A stretch of 64,000 nt of DNA, from NCBI GenBank assembly GCA_963920635.1, contig OY987301.1, positions 13,980,501-14,044,500 of the forward strand. The letters are read 5' to 3'. Made by a program: the position numbers and the translations under genes. Below are positions 35,701-48,080 of this stretch, piece by piece. The DNA comes from Pseudeuparius sepicola. Taxonomy: Eukaryota; Arthropoda; Insecta; Coleoptera; Anthribidae. Every line of letters begins with the position of its first letter. Position 1 is the stretch's first letter. Under the pieces are notes generated by a model that had not been told where the DNA came from, searched no databases, and saw only the letters and a program-made list of their open reading frames with translations.

Positions 35701-37924
35701 GATAACGAGAATTGTGATAGGACAGCAGAATATCTGAAGGTGAATAAGAAGATTGTTTGACTACCATAGTTCAGATTTTTGAGTCAGTCTGACACTTGAT
35801 TTTAAAAATGGTTGTTTTTCTAATAGTAGTAAGTCATAAGCTCTAGGCAGTGTTTGGGTAGTTTACTCGTTCGGCTATGGTCTAGGTAACCTGAAAACGG
35901 CAGGAATTGAACGACCAAAGTTTATTAAAAAAAAAAAACAATTTCAGCTGCAGTTGCAGTACGCAGTACCTAGTTAAAAGTATGTGTCAAAAGTCAAAAC
36001 TGTCTATAGTCTATATGTGCCTCCATGCCCTTAATCCCTGGCCTCAATCACCCTCAATTTAGGGCAGAAACATAATAGGCACCCAAAATGAAAAAAACTA
36101 CGTGTCCGTCCGTGTTGCCCAAAGATGTAGGGGCATTGAGGGCATTGCATTTTTTTTTCACCACCCCTTCCTTCCTCCACAATGTAAAATAGTATTCATA
36201 AGCACCTACTTAAAAATTACATACATACATACAAAATGTTTTGTTCCAATTTCAAATCAAATGTAAAATTTCCTTTTATTTGTAGATACGTGGTTTTAGC
36301 ATCAAACTTCTGATTGGCGATTAGGACCACATACACTTCAGTAGGAGGTATTCGGCAGAGTTCTGTCTCTGTCGCATTCATCGCATTCTCTCGCTTGAGA
36401 ATTAATAGGAACCGATTTATCTTTCTAGGATAGGATTCGACCACAATCGCTAGCGCTTGGACACTTTTGCTGAACGATAGCGAACTTTGGGATAGGACAG
36501 CAGACCTGCCGAAGTAGTATTTTACATAGAACAAAAAATTAAAAGCCGAAATGAGAAATGTAAACGAATTTCAGGAGAAAAAGACAGATGAAAATCCAAA
36601 GCATAAACGATATAAATATTTAAATTTATAAGTGATTAATTATTACAAAAAAGTACAATAAAGTAGTTAATTATTTATTTAAATTACAATCAGTGATATA
36701 ATTAAGTTGACATAAATCACCATATTCGATGCGGGTATACCTATACTAAAATCGAGCAACTCTTACGCCTGGCGTAAACAAGAGCACGTGATTTGAAATA
36801 TTCGCCAGGGCCGCACTGAGGCAGAACCTGTATTTAATTTTAGTTTTACAATTGTTTACATCAAAATATTTCGGAAAAGAATTATTGGCTTAATTAAAAT
36901 GGTTCAAAACATCGATAAAATTATTTGTGGCAGTGTCTAAATAGCTGAAAACAACAAGATAAAACCGTATAACTACACTTTTGCGATAGAGTACGTCCCT
37001 GGTGCCGAGTCGGGTGAAATTTTATAGTCTACCGACCAATCGCGGAACGTCATTGAACACGTGGTTTTATTTACGCCAGGCGTACGGATTGCTCGATTTT
37101 AGTATAGTTAGTAGGGTCGTACTTAGCTGGACTTTATCAATGGGGATGGGGGAGTCAAACGGGACTTATTAGACAGTAACTTTCTTGAGGGAGGTCTAAT
37201 AATTTAAATTGTTTTTTATTTGTTGGTTGGCATTTTGTACGTACAGAAATGAAAAATAAATTACTTTTTGTGTTTTAATATTTTTTCAATGATTCTAGAC
37301 CAACTCTTGAAGACCCGTACAAAGTTTCAGAAAAATACAGCATTTTGAGATCGCCTGAATATTTTTGTCTTGAATCTTTGCACACCAACAATTTGAGTGG
37401 ATTTCATGGCTTGACTTCATATTTATGTAGAACGGATGACGGATGTCCCTGTATATTTTTTGTTGAAATTTGGTATATGGGGGTTTTGGAGTTTCTGATG
37501 TCAGATTTTAAATAAAAAAATCACTAAATGGTTTTCGTGGAAATACCTTAAAAATTACTCTCCATAATCAAAGTTAAAAGTAAAAGAAAAGTCTAGATAG
37601 ACTTTGGTAAAAGGTCTTTTGTAATAGTTAAAAAAAAATAAAGGGGGCAATGGCAAATATTTTATGTTTTATGGTCACTTCATTCTTCCTGATGCCTTGG
37701 CGGCTGCACTTACGACGTTTTAGCTCCAACCTTCTGAATTTCGACCAGGAAAACATAAACTGCTATAGGAGATATTCGATATCTCGACTTGAGATGTCCG
37801 TCAAAATATAAAAATATTATCATCCATTTCTCTCTCGCTCGCGAATCTGAAACAACTTTTTTGTCGTTTCGATTATGCCACTACTGCCGAACAATAACAA
37901 AATTTAGAGTAAGGCCAGCAGAAT
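32709..37924 (-). repeat. M1/M2 repeats of the right palindrome arm
   Basis: These are the mirrors of the left-arm copies: M1 at 32,709-32,744, M2 at 33,780-33,851 and 34,690-34,770, full copies at 35,550-35,727 and 36,288-36,507. The outermost copy (37,707-37,924) runs intact across the palindrome edge: inverted M2, core, then M1 TACTGCCGAACAATAAC ... GCCAGCAGAAT. On the left side the same unit is cut at 27,446. Confidence 0.65.
36746..37102. mobile_element. 357-bp TA-flanked MITE (right palindrome copy)
   Basis: Mirror image of the element at 28,213-28,569 with the same ends and TA flanks. Confidence 0.7.
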
Positions 37925-38335
37925 AGCGGGAAGTGCTAGAAATACGAAAAAGGGAGGCAAGTGCGTTTTGTTTCTGCATAATTTAAAAAAAAGGTCAGTA
38001 TCTAGTACTTACCTATTGACCCTATTGTCATGGCATCATGACTTGTTCCGTTGTAAATTTCACCATTCATCATTTTGAATTACCACCAATTCACAAGTAG
38101 GCAGGTAGGTAGGTATATTGTTAATTTCACGAAATAGACGAATAAAATACATACGAAATACAGTCGTGGACAATCAATAATATTTTTGATATTCGTTCTC
38201 AGAAAAATAACAAAGATTTTCATGCTCTGTTATTTCTTACACAAAAAAAACATTGGTGTACACATATCATTACTGTATATGAAAAATCCTGACGACAACT
38301 ACTATGCCAATCAATCATTGTCCTCGTTCGGCTTT

Positions 38336-38564
38336 GGAGTTACGTGGTTTTAGCTTGAAACTTCTGCCTTTCGAACGGGAATCCAGAAACTTCTGTCGAC
38401 GTCTTAATGGGCACTGTCTCTGTTGCATTAACTGGAATGAGTATTTTCTATCCCTCTCGCGAATCCGCACCGATTTTCTTTCTGCGAAGGCTACAGACCG
38501 TTGCGGACTTAGGTCACTTTTGCTGAACGATAGCGAAATACGGGACAGGATACCAGAACCCAGA
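38336..38564 (-). repeat. M1/M2 repeat, full copy, minus strand
   Basis: Inverted M2 (GAGTTACGTGGTTTTAGC, AACTTCTGCCTTTCG), core with CTGTCTCTGTTGCATT, inverted M1 (CACTTTTGCTGAACGATAGC ... GACAGGATACCAGAAC). A 109-codon frame across it is open by chance. Confidence 0.6.
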
Positions 38565-38990
38565 ACCTACTCTCGAATCAACGGCACTAGTCGGCAAAAA
38601 TTAAATAAAAAAAGTGGGTATAATAATAATTAATAATTTTCCTCAAATCCTCAACCTCAATCTTTCCACATGCCAAACCAAATACCTACAAAGTTAAGTA
38701 CCTGTTGAACTGTGTAGTTTTTCCCAAATTAAATACCAAGTACCGAAACTTATTCACAGGTTTTAAATTAAAAAACTAGGATTTCAAATTTCATCGGTGG
38801 CTTCCCGCAATCATTTTCTTTGTCATAAGCATAAGTCATTATCATAAAGCATAAAGCACACGCACACAGATTATTTGCGCTAAAAACAAATTGAGAAAAA
38901 ATAATCTAATAACATTGAGTAAAATTGATCATTTTATTTTTAGATACCTACATAGATATAGATACATAATCATAATAATATAATAATAAT

Positions 38991-40434
38991 CAGTGGCGTA
39001 GCTAGCTTTGAGTGGGCCCTGTATCAAAGGCTAAGCCAAGGGCCCCTGAGCCGGGGGCGGGGGTAAAATAAAATCTATATACTCCAGAACAGCATATAAT
39101 TATTTATTTATAAATAATACCTACAAAAATAAAACTGCCCGCCGATTTTTAAATCCGAAAAATAAAAAGATAACAGCAGCCTTGTGCGTTATAACTGTAA
39201 TTAGATACTTACCGAATGTTAAAAGAAAATAATTTAATTTTAAGTTTGAAGTAGTAACCAAATCAAAGCGGAAATATTTTGATTTCTTTATTTTTTTATT
39301 AATTCTTCTAATTATCCTGGTCGTAACATTCGTTATTCAGTAATAATAATCCTGGGAATCGACCACAATCTTACATTAGTTTATTTTCCAAAACATACAG
39401 TGTGTCCCAGGATAAGTGAAACGAGAGGTGTAAAAGACCAAAAATTTTCGAGTTCTAATTTGGCCATTTGGGGTCCAATTCTGCTTGCCTAGAAAATAAT
39501 TTTCACCATATTTTTAATTTTGAAAAATAAAGTAGGCCCTGACAGGAACGATTTATTTATTTTCCGTGTAGGTTAAGTGCCCTTTCTCGACAATATATCG
39601 AAAAATTTAATTAGAAAAAGTTTCTTAGAATAATTCAAAATTATGTCCCTATGCCAATTTTCAAAATAATTGGCCTACTTTGATTTTTGTCCACTTTATT
39701 TCCTATAAGTAGGTGAACTATCCTTGTCGCTTAAAATATCGAAAAATTTCATTAGATAGAGTTATTTAGAATAAAAAAGCATGCAAGGCTGGGAAATTTG
39801 AGTCAATCGGCCTACTATGATTTGTTTGAAATAACAAATAAAATAATAATAAATCAAAGTAGGCCAATTATTTTGAAAATTGACACATGGTCATAGTTTT
39901 CAATTCTAAGCAACTTTTTCTAATGCAATTTTTCGATATTTTGTCGAGAAAGGGCACTTAACCTTCCCAGAAAATAAATAAATCGTTCCTGTCAGGGCCT
40001 ACTTTATTTTTCAAAATTAAAAACATGGTGAAAATTATTTTCTAGGCAAGCAGGCCTGGACCCCAAAAGGCCAAATACGAACTCGAAAATTTTTTGCCTT
40101 TTACACCTCTCGTTTCACTTACCCTGGGACACACTGTATGATAGATAGTTTACGCGTTTCGGCATAATGCCATCAGAACTATATATATTTAATTATTTAT
40201 AACATTACACATTTCACTGTAATTTATAAATAATACGTATCGAGATGTAAACGTTAAAATAATTCTTAGTTGTGTGCATGTAATAATAGAAAAATTTACA
40301 CAGAAAAATGTCTAACAAACATTTTAAAATATTTTAATGGCTAATACTGCAGTGACTGGAATGGTCGGTGTGCCCCTTAGGCCAGTGGGCCCTGTATCAT
40401 TGATACAGCTGATACAGCGGTAGTTACGCCCCTG
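38991..40434. mobile_element. 1.44-kb non-autonomous hAT-type element
   Basis: The ends CAGTGGCGTAGCTAG and (inverted) CAGGGGCGTAACTAC are typical of hAT elements. ATAATAAT is repeated exactly on both sides (38,983-38,990 and 40,435-40,442). No transposase remains. About half the length is a nested foldback MITE (39,398-40,136). It sits at the left edge of the 2.3-kb tandem array, inside the first unit. Confidence 0.82.
39398..40136. mobile_element. 739-bp foldback MITE nested in the hAT element
   Basis: The ends CAGTGTGTCCCAGG and complement lie next to TA on both sides. The halves are long inverted copies: AGTGAAACGAGAGGTGTAAA faces TTTACACCTCTCGTTTCACT. The hinge is AT-rich at about 39,800-39,850. 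It is younger than, or was carried by, the enclosing hAT element. Mariner-type by its TA flanks. Confidence 0.8.
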
Positions 40435-40496
40435 ATAATAATTCCTAACTCCCAGCAAATAGGTAATTTTAAACGCGACTACAACACTACTGTGAC

Positions 40497-40733
40497 TTAT
40501 GTCCTTTTAGCTCCAACCTTCTGATTTTCGATTAGGAAACCATAAAGTGCCTACTATAAGGAGATATCATTCGCTGGTCTCCATGTGTATTTGAGCTCTG
40601 TCTCCGTCACATTTATCAATTTATTATATTATTTACTATTTTCTGTTTCTCTCACTGGCGAATCCAGGTTCGGGGAACGTTTGGACTTATACCACTTTTA
40701 CCGAACGATATCGTAATTTGAGTTAGGACAGCA
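40497..40733 (-). repeat. M1/M2 repeat in tandem unit 1
   Basis: Inverted M2 (TTATGTCCTTTTAGCTCC) through inverted M1 (TTTTACCGAACGATATCG ... GGACAGCAGAAT). In units 2 to 4 the M1 half is lost and the repeat joins TTTGTTTAAACAAAAATCGC instead. Confidence 0.55.
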
Positions 40734-41256
40734 GAATTATTGTGTCGTTCAATCAAAGATTATCGTTGCGAGTTGCGAGCCACATAATTTGTTGTTTTAA
40801 CAAAAATTGCTCTTCATAAAAAGCTTAGATACAAATAAAATGTTTGTTTAAATACATTATTATATTTTTGGGGAAAAATTAATTAGGATTAAGCAATAAT
40901 TGTTATAACAATTTCGAAATGATATCATACATTATCATCTCAGATCTCAACGTTTATTTTTTTCGCGTGTTGTTTCTGGTTTTCTATTTTGTTTTTAAAT
41001 AATCCTGTTGTTTTATAAGCAGTAGAAATCCCACTTTTTGTGTTTTAGCTCCCCGTTACAAGTGACTTTCGAAGTCCCTTTTCCTGCCGCTGCTGTTTGT
41101 TATTGAGACATAAAATATAAAATGCCGAATTATTTTACTTTTAATGACTTTTGGAACAAACTTATTTTTATTTTACCTATGAACATGCCCAACGCCTTCC
41201 TAGGCCGTTTCAATGTTCTTACTTCCTCTCCTGGAACCAGAAAATGCTGCTTTGCA

Positions 41257-41488
41257 CATACGTGGTTTTACGTCCAAACTTCTAAATTCCAATTAGGAGC
41301 ACATAAAGTCCCATAGAAGATACCCGACTATCTTTTATCTCTGTCTTTCTCATTCGTGGCAATATTTTATATTTTTCTTGCCCGCCCAATTGCCTGGCGT
41401 ACACACCTGCGTATGGCGCTTGCTTCTTCTTTCCTTGCACCGGTTTTGCCGAACAACAGCGAAATTTGGAAAAGGATAGCAGAACGGC
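41257..41488 (-). repeat. M1/M2 repeat in tandem unit 1 (again near 43,570 and 45,890)
   Basis: Inverted M2 (ATACGTGGTTTTACG, AACTTCTAAATTCCAATTAGG) and inverted M1 (GGTTTTGCCGAACAACAGCG ... AGGATAGCAGAACGG). The same subfamily occurs at 52,434. A plus-strand M2 follows at 41,517-41,587. Confidence 0.6.
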
Positions 41489-44400
41489 CAATAAGAGAAA
41501 ACAGCCCCGGCACTCAATATCTCCCATAGAAGTTTACCTCTTCCTGATCAAAAATCAGAAGTTTGGAGCAACAAGGACCCAAGTGCCAATCGGTATGGAT
41601 GCTGAGGGAATAAATAGTTGAACATCGGCTTGGAATTGGAAACTGTTATAATCCAGTTATAAAGAAAATTCCAGGTGGAAACCTCCCTGGTAGAATAAAG
41701 ACAGAAGTTAAAAATATATAAAAAATAAAATGTTTCGAATTTCTGAATTTAGTAAAAAGTATTCACTACCATCCTGTAAATAAACTATTAAATAAAATTA
41801 TCACAACGATACCATGACCACAACCTTTTCAAACTTACAAGCCTTGTGCAAACATGTGGCAACGCCGCAGAGGGACGGTTCAACGAATCTATGCAGTCTA
41901 ACAGTCTGCACTTTGGCTTAGTTTATCTTTTCTAATAAATGTTGAACCCTCTTTTTAATTATAATTATTAGATACATTTGTGAATTTTGTTTCAATAATT
42001 AGGTAGGTACCTAAGTAAGTGGGTACGTTTGTTTAACCTACAACAAAAGCAGTAACAAAATATACACAGAAGTATAAGTATTTATAATAGGTACGATTCC
42101 TGGTGTAGATAGGTACATTTTCCACAAACAATATGGTAAATTTGGGCAAATAGAGGGGACTACATTTTGTTGTAAGTCGAATTCTTGTCATAATTTTTCA
42201 CAAAGTGCGCCGTCAGGCAAATGACGATTGTCTTCATTATGGTTAAATTTTCATCAAAATACACAAACAAGCGAACAGATAACTGCTTGTTGTGGTTGTG
42301 ATTGAAATGGCAGTTAGGGTTAATTTCATAATACATTCAACTAAAGTATCCTTTGACTTTAAAATTAGGTAAAGAAATTGATAGTAATATTTTCTCTGTT
42401 AAATATATGCCGGTTGAACCCCCAAAACTCCCCCGTTATCTACGCCCCTGAACCAATTAACCTCGAAACTAGCTAGGGTGCAAAAAATAATTATACCGTA
42501 AAGTATCTTCCAACTCCAACTTGATGGTAAGGTAAGTATCCCCCAATATTCAAGTTTCTAGATTTAACAGTTTCTGAGAAGAAAAAATTCTTTGGTCCTC
42601 TTTAAAATATTATTAAAACCACGTGTAAGAACACTGAACACTTCCTCCAAATATTTACGGACAATTAACAATTATTAGATATAGGAATCTATTTTTGTAA
42701 TTTGTAATTTCACAAATTGAAAGCTAAATAATAAAATTCCCTGTTCTAATTAATTGTTCATTTTATATTTTCATACATAGGTACATAATATGTAAATAAT
42801 ATTTAATAAATAATTCCTAATTCCCAGCAGTCCGATTTGACTGGCGGCACTTACGACGTTTTAGCTACAAACTTCTGATTTTCGATTAGGAAACCATAAA
42901 GTACTATAAGGAGATATTATTCGCTGGTCTCGGATGTGTATTTGAGCTTTGAGCTCTGTCTCTGTACATTTATCAATTTATTATAATATTTACTATTTTC
43001 TGTTTCTCTCACTGCAGAATGTTTGTTTAAACAAAAATCGCTCTTCATAAAAAAGCTTTGTTTGTCAGTTTATTTTTGGCAAAAAAGGTTGGTTATCTAA
43101 GTGATTTTTATATTTATAAAGTTTAAGTTTTGTTGTTTTTTGTTTTCTGTTTTGTTTTTAAACAATCCTGTTGTTTTATAAGCACTAATAAACAGTAAAA
43201 AAACCCATTCATTTTTATTTTATTCTACCATGTTTATATGTATATACATTATCATCTCAGATCTCAACGTCTATTTTTTCGCGTGTTGTTTCTGGTTTTC
43301 TATTTTGTTTTTAGATAATCCTGTTGTTTTATAAGCAGTAGAAATCCCACTTTTTTGTTTTAGCTCCCCGTTACAAGTGACTTCCGAAGTCCCTTTCCCT
43401 GCCGCTGCTGTTTGTTATTGAGACATAAAATATAAAATGCCGAATTATTTTATTTTTAGTGACTTTTGGAACAAACTTATTTTTATTTTACCTATGAACA
43501 TGCCCAACGCCTTCCTAGGCCGTTTCAATGTTCTTTCTTCCTCTCCTGGAACCAGAAAATGCTGCTTTGCACATACGTGGTTTTACTCCAAACTTCTAAA
43601 TTCCGATTAGGAGCACATAAAGTCCCATAGAAGATACCAGACTATCTTCTATCTCTGTCTTTCTCATTCGTGGCAATATTTTATATTTTTCTTGCCCGCC
43701 CAATTGCCTGGCGTACACACCTGCGTATGGCTCTTGCTTCTTCTTTCCTTGCACCGGTTTTGCCGAACAACAGCGAAATTTGGAAAAGGATAGCAGAACG
43801 GCCAATAATAAAAGAAAACGGCCCCGGCACTCAATCTCTTCCATAGAAGTTTATCTCTTCCTGATCAAAAATCAGAAGTTTGGAGCAACAAGGACCCAAG
43901 TGCCAATCGGTATGGATGCCGGAGGAATAAATAGTTGAACATCGGCTTGGAATTGGAAACTGTTATAATCCAGTTATAAAGAAAATTCGAGGTGGAAACC
44001 TCCCTGGTAGAATAAAGACAGAAGTTAAAAATATAATAAAAAATAAAATGTTTCGAATTTCTGAATTTAGGAAAAAGTATTCACTACCATCCTGTAAATA
44101 AACTAATAAATAAAATTATGACAACGATACTATGACCACAACCTTTTCAAACTTACAAGCCTTGTGCAAACATGTGGCAACGCCGCAGAGGGACGGTTCA
44201 ACGAATCTATGCAGTCTAACAGTCTGCACTTTGGCTTAGTTTATCTTTTCTAATAAATGTTGAACCCTCTTTTTAATTATAATTATTAGATACATTTGTG
44301 AATTTTGTTTCAATAATTAGGTAGGTACCTAAGTAAGTGGGTACGTTTGTTTAACCTACAACAAAAGCAGTAACAAAATATACACAGAAGTATAAGTATT

Positions 44401-47400
44401 TATAATAGGTACGATTCCTGGTGTAGATAGGTACATTTTCCACAAACAATATGGTAAATTTGGGCAAATAGAGGGGACTACATTTTGTTGTAAGTCGAAT
44501 TTTTGTCATAATTTTTCACAAAGTGCGCCGTCAGGCAAATGACGATTGTCTTCATTATGGTTAAATTTTCATCAAAATACACAAACAAGCGAACAGATAA
44601 CTGCTTGTTGTGGTTGTGATTGAAATGGCAGTTAGGGTTAATTTCATAATACATTCAACTAAAGTATCCTTTGACTTTAAAATTAGGTAAAGAAATTGAT
44701 AGTAATATTTTCTCTGTTAAATATATGCCGGTTGAACCCCCAAAACTCCCCCGTTATCTACGCCCCTGAACCAATTAACCTCGAAACTAGCTAGGGTGCA
44801 AAAAATAATTATACCGTAAAGTATCTTCCAACTCCAACTTGATGGTAAGGTAAGTATCCCCCAATATTCAAGTTTCTAGATTTAACAGTTTCTGAGAAGA
44901 AAAAATTCTTTGGTCCTCTTTAAAATATTATTAAAACCACGTGTAAGAACACTGAACACTTCCTCCAAATATTTACGGACAATTAACAATTATTAGATAT
45001 AGGAATATATTTTTGTAATTTGTAATTTCACAAATTGAAAGCTAAATAATAAAATTCCCTGTTCTAATTAATTGTTCATTTTATATTTTCATACATAGGT
45101 ACATAATATGTAAATAATATTTAATAAATAATTCCTAATTCCCAGCAGTCCGATTTGACTGGCGGCACTTACGACGTTTTAGCTACAAACTTCTGATTTT
45201 CGATTAGGAAACCATAAAGTACTATAAGGAGATATTATTCGCTGGTCTCGGATGTGTATTTGAGCTTTGAGCTCTGTCTCTGTACATTTATCAATTTATT
45301 ATAATATTTACTATTTTCTGTTTCTCTCACTGCAGAATGTTTGTTTAAACAAAAATCGCTCTTCATAAAAAAGCTTTGTTTGTCAGTTTATTTTTGGCAA
45401 AAAAGGTTGGTTATCTAAGTGATTTTTATATTTATAAAGTTTAAGTTTTGTTGTTTTTTGTTTTCTGTTTTGTTTTTAAACAATCCTGTTGTTTTATAAG
45501 CACTAATAAACAGTAAAAAAACCCATTCATTTTTATTTTATTCTACCATGTTTATATGTATATACATTATCATCTCAGATCTCAACGTCTATTTTTTCGC
45601 GTGTTGTTTCTGGTTTTCTATTTTGTTTTTAGATAATCCTGTTGTTTTATAAGCAGTAGAAATCCCACTTTTTTGTTTTAGCTCCCCGTTACAAGTGACT
45701 TCCGAAGTCCCTTTCCCTGCCGCTGCTGTTTGTTATTGAGACATAAAATATAAAATGCCGAATTATTTTATTTTTAGTGACTTTTGGAACAAACTTATTT
45801 TTATTTTACCTATGAACATGCCCAACGCCTTCCTAGGCCGTTTCAATGTTCTTTCTTCCTCTCCTGGAACCAGAAAATGCTGCTTTGCACATACGTGGTT
45901 TTACTCCAAACTTCTAAATTCCGATTAGGAGCACATAAAGTCCCATAGAAGATACCAGACTATCTTCTATCTCTGTCTTTCTCATTCGTGGCAATATTTT
46001 ATATTTTTCTTGCCCGCCCAATTGCCTGGCGTACACACCTGCGTATGGCTCTTGCTTCTTCTTTCCTTGCACCGGTTTTGCCGAACAACAGCGAAATTTG
46101 GAAAAGGATAGCAGAACGGCCAATAATAAAAGAAAACGGCCCCGGCACTCAATCTCTTCCATAGAAGTTTATCTCTTCCTGATCAAAAATCAGAAGTTTG
46201 GAGCAACAAGGACCCAAGTGCCAATCGGTATGGATGCCGGAGGAATAAATAGTTGAACATCGGCTTGGAATTGGAAACTGTTATAATCCAGTTATAAAGA
46301 AAATTCGAGGTGGAAACCTCCCTGGTAGAATAAAGACAGAAGTTAAAAATATAATAAAAAATAAAATGTTTCGAATTTCTGAATTTAGGAAAAAGTATTC
46401 ACTACCATCCTGTAAATAAACTAATAAATAAAATTATGACAACGATACTATGACCACAACCTTTTCAAACTTACAAGCCTTGTGCAAACATGTGGCAACG
46501 CCGCAGAGGGACGGTTCAACGAATCTATGCAGTCTAACAGTCTGCACTTTGGCTTAGTTTATCTTTTCTAATAAATGTTGAACCCTCTTTTTAATTATAA
46601 TTATTAGATACATTTGTGAATTTTGTTTCAATAATTAGGTAGGTACCTAAGTAAGTGGGTACGTTTGTTTAACCTACAACAAAAGCAGTAACAAAATATA
46701 CACAGAAGTATAAGTATTTATAATAGGTACGATTCCTGGTGTAGATAGGTACATTTTCCACAAACAATATGGTAAATTTGGGCAAATAGAGGGGACTACA
46801 TTTTGTTGTAAGTCGAATTTATTTTTGTCATAATTTTTCACAAAGTGCGCCGTCAGGCAAATGACGATTGTCTTCATTATGGTTAAATTTTCATAAAAAT
46901 ACACAAACAAGCGAACAGATAACTGCTTGTTGTGATTGAAATGGCAGTTAGGGTCAATTTCATAATACATTCAACTAAAGTATCCTTTGGCTTTAAAATT
47001 AGGTAAAGAAATTGATAGTAATATTTTTCTCTGTTAACTATATACGGGTTGAACCCCCAAAACTCCCTCGTTATCTACGCCCCTGAACCAACTAACCTCG
47101 AAACTAGCTAGGGTGCAAAAAATAATTATACCGTACAGTATCTTCCAACTCCAACTTGATGGTAAGGTAAGTATCCCCCAATATTCAAGTTTCTAGATTT
47201 AACAGTTTCTGAGAAGAAAAAATTCTTTGGTCCTCTTTAAAATATTATTAAAACCACGTGTAAGAACACTGAACACTTCCTCCAAATATTTACGGACAAT
47301 TAACAATTATTAGATATAGGAATCTATTTTTGTAATTTGTAATTTCACAAATTGAAAGCTAAATAATAAAATTCCCTGTTCTAATTAATTGTTCATTCAA

Positions 47401-47654
47401 ATAATATTTAATATATATATATATTATATCCGATTTGACTGGCACTTACGACGTTTTAGCTGCAAACTTCTGATTTTCGATTAGGAAACCATAAAGTACT
47501 ATAAGGAGATATTATTCGCTGGACTCGATGTGTATTTGAGCTCTGTCTCTGTCACATTTATCAATTTATTATAATATTTACTATTTTCTGTTTCTCTCAC
47601 TGCAGAATGTTTGTTTAAACAAAAATCGCTCTTCATAAAAAAAGCTTTGTTTTA

Positions 47655-48080
47655 AACATCGGTACATAAAAAACGCCTTTTGTTTAAAACATGTTTTAAA
47701 CAATAGTTTTAAACTGTTTTTCTGTTTAAAAATTAAAGAAAAGTACAAAAATAGAAACTTCACTTGGCTAAAATCAATGTAAAAAATATGTAACGCCATA
47801 GAAAATATTTTTTTACTACTAACCTGAGAAATCACCATTATTTACCTCATTCCTCTAATGAGAAGTAATATTTCTCTCCCTAGGTAAATAATGATAATAA
47901 AAAAATACCTAGGCAAATAATGAAAAATTTTCTATGGGTGTAACTTTGATAAGTACAGAAATTTTAAGGGCAGGTCGGGAAAAATGCACTTGTTACGCCT
48001 ATGCAATTAAAATTTTTCTAAAGTGCATATTAACGTCAGAAATAATTTTTTTTTAAAACGCTATTAAAACCCCTTTTTCC
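47655..48080. other. AT-rich block with a small hairpin element
   Basis: It holds a GTTTAAAACATGTTTTAAAC palindrome (about 47,680). A stretch of about 155 bp follows (47,793-47,947), whose ends GTAACGCCATAGAAAAT and ATTTTCTATGGGTGTAAC are inverted copies. No coding sequence is recognised. Confidence 0.45.

Larger units (their letters stand above)
27446..37869. repeat. 10.4-kb palindrome with 5.2-kb arms and no real spacer
   Basis: Every position x on the left pairs with 65,315 minus x on the right; the axis lies between 32,657 and 32,658. Four pairs of open frames (for example 28,781-29,098 and 36,217-36,534) are mirror-identical. The other stretches I compared also match, with no net length change. 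The only mismatches seen are two pairs inside the central (TA)n tract (32,625-32,690). Identity stops abruptly at AAACGACAAAAAAG (27,446) and its mirror (37,869). The arms contain M1/M2 repeats and MITEs but no gene. Confidence 0.9.
40435..47650. repeat. Tandem array of 2.3-kb units, about 3.1 copies
   Basis: Unit starts (around CCCAGCA...ACTTACGACGTTTTAGC) lie at about 40,450, 42,826, 45,144 and, partial, 47,420. Units 2 and 3 are exactly 2,318 bp out of phase and nearly identical. Unit 1 differs more, especially at 40,690-41,040. The right end of unit 3 shares variants with unit 1 rather than unit 2 (AGGAATCTATTTTTG), which suggests exchange among units. The frames repeated at 41,282, 43,596 and 45,914 are just M1/M2 repeat sequence. 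Confidence 0.85.

Noticed and set aside
28781..36534. Mirror-identical frames of 66-105 codons in the palindrome
   Set aside because: They are identical because the DNA is mirrored. Their translations are the dispersed repeat read in frame.
27446..37869. Treating the palindrome as a single huge foldback transposon
   Set aside because: The edges have no target duplication, and the right edge cuts through a normal repeat unit, so an inverted duplication fits better.
38304..38633. A 109-codon open frame on the plus strand
   Set aside because: It lies across an inverted M1/M2 repeat copy; the peptide has no known motif and other copies of the repeat do not keep the frame.
41282..46162. Three similar 81-82 codon minus-strand frames at 2.3-kb steps that begin like a signal peptide
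   Set aside because: The similarity comes from the tandem DNA repeat, and the frame covers M1/M2 sequence. Nothing shows selection on the protein.
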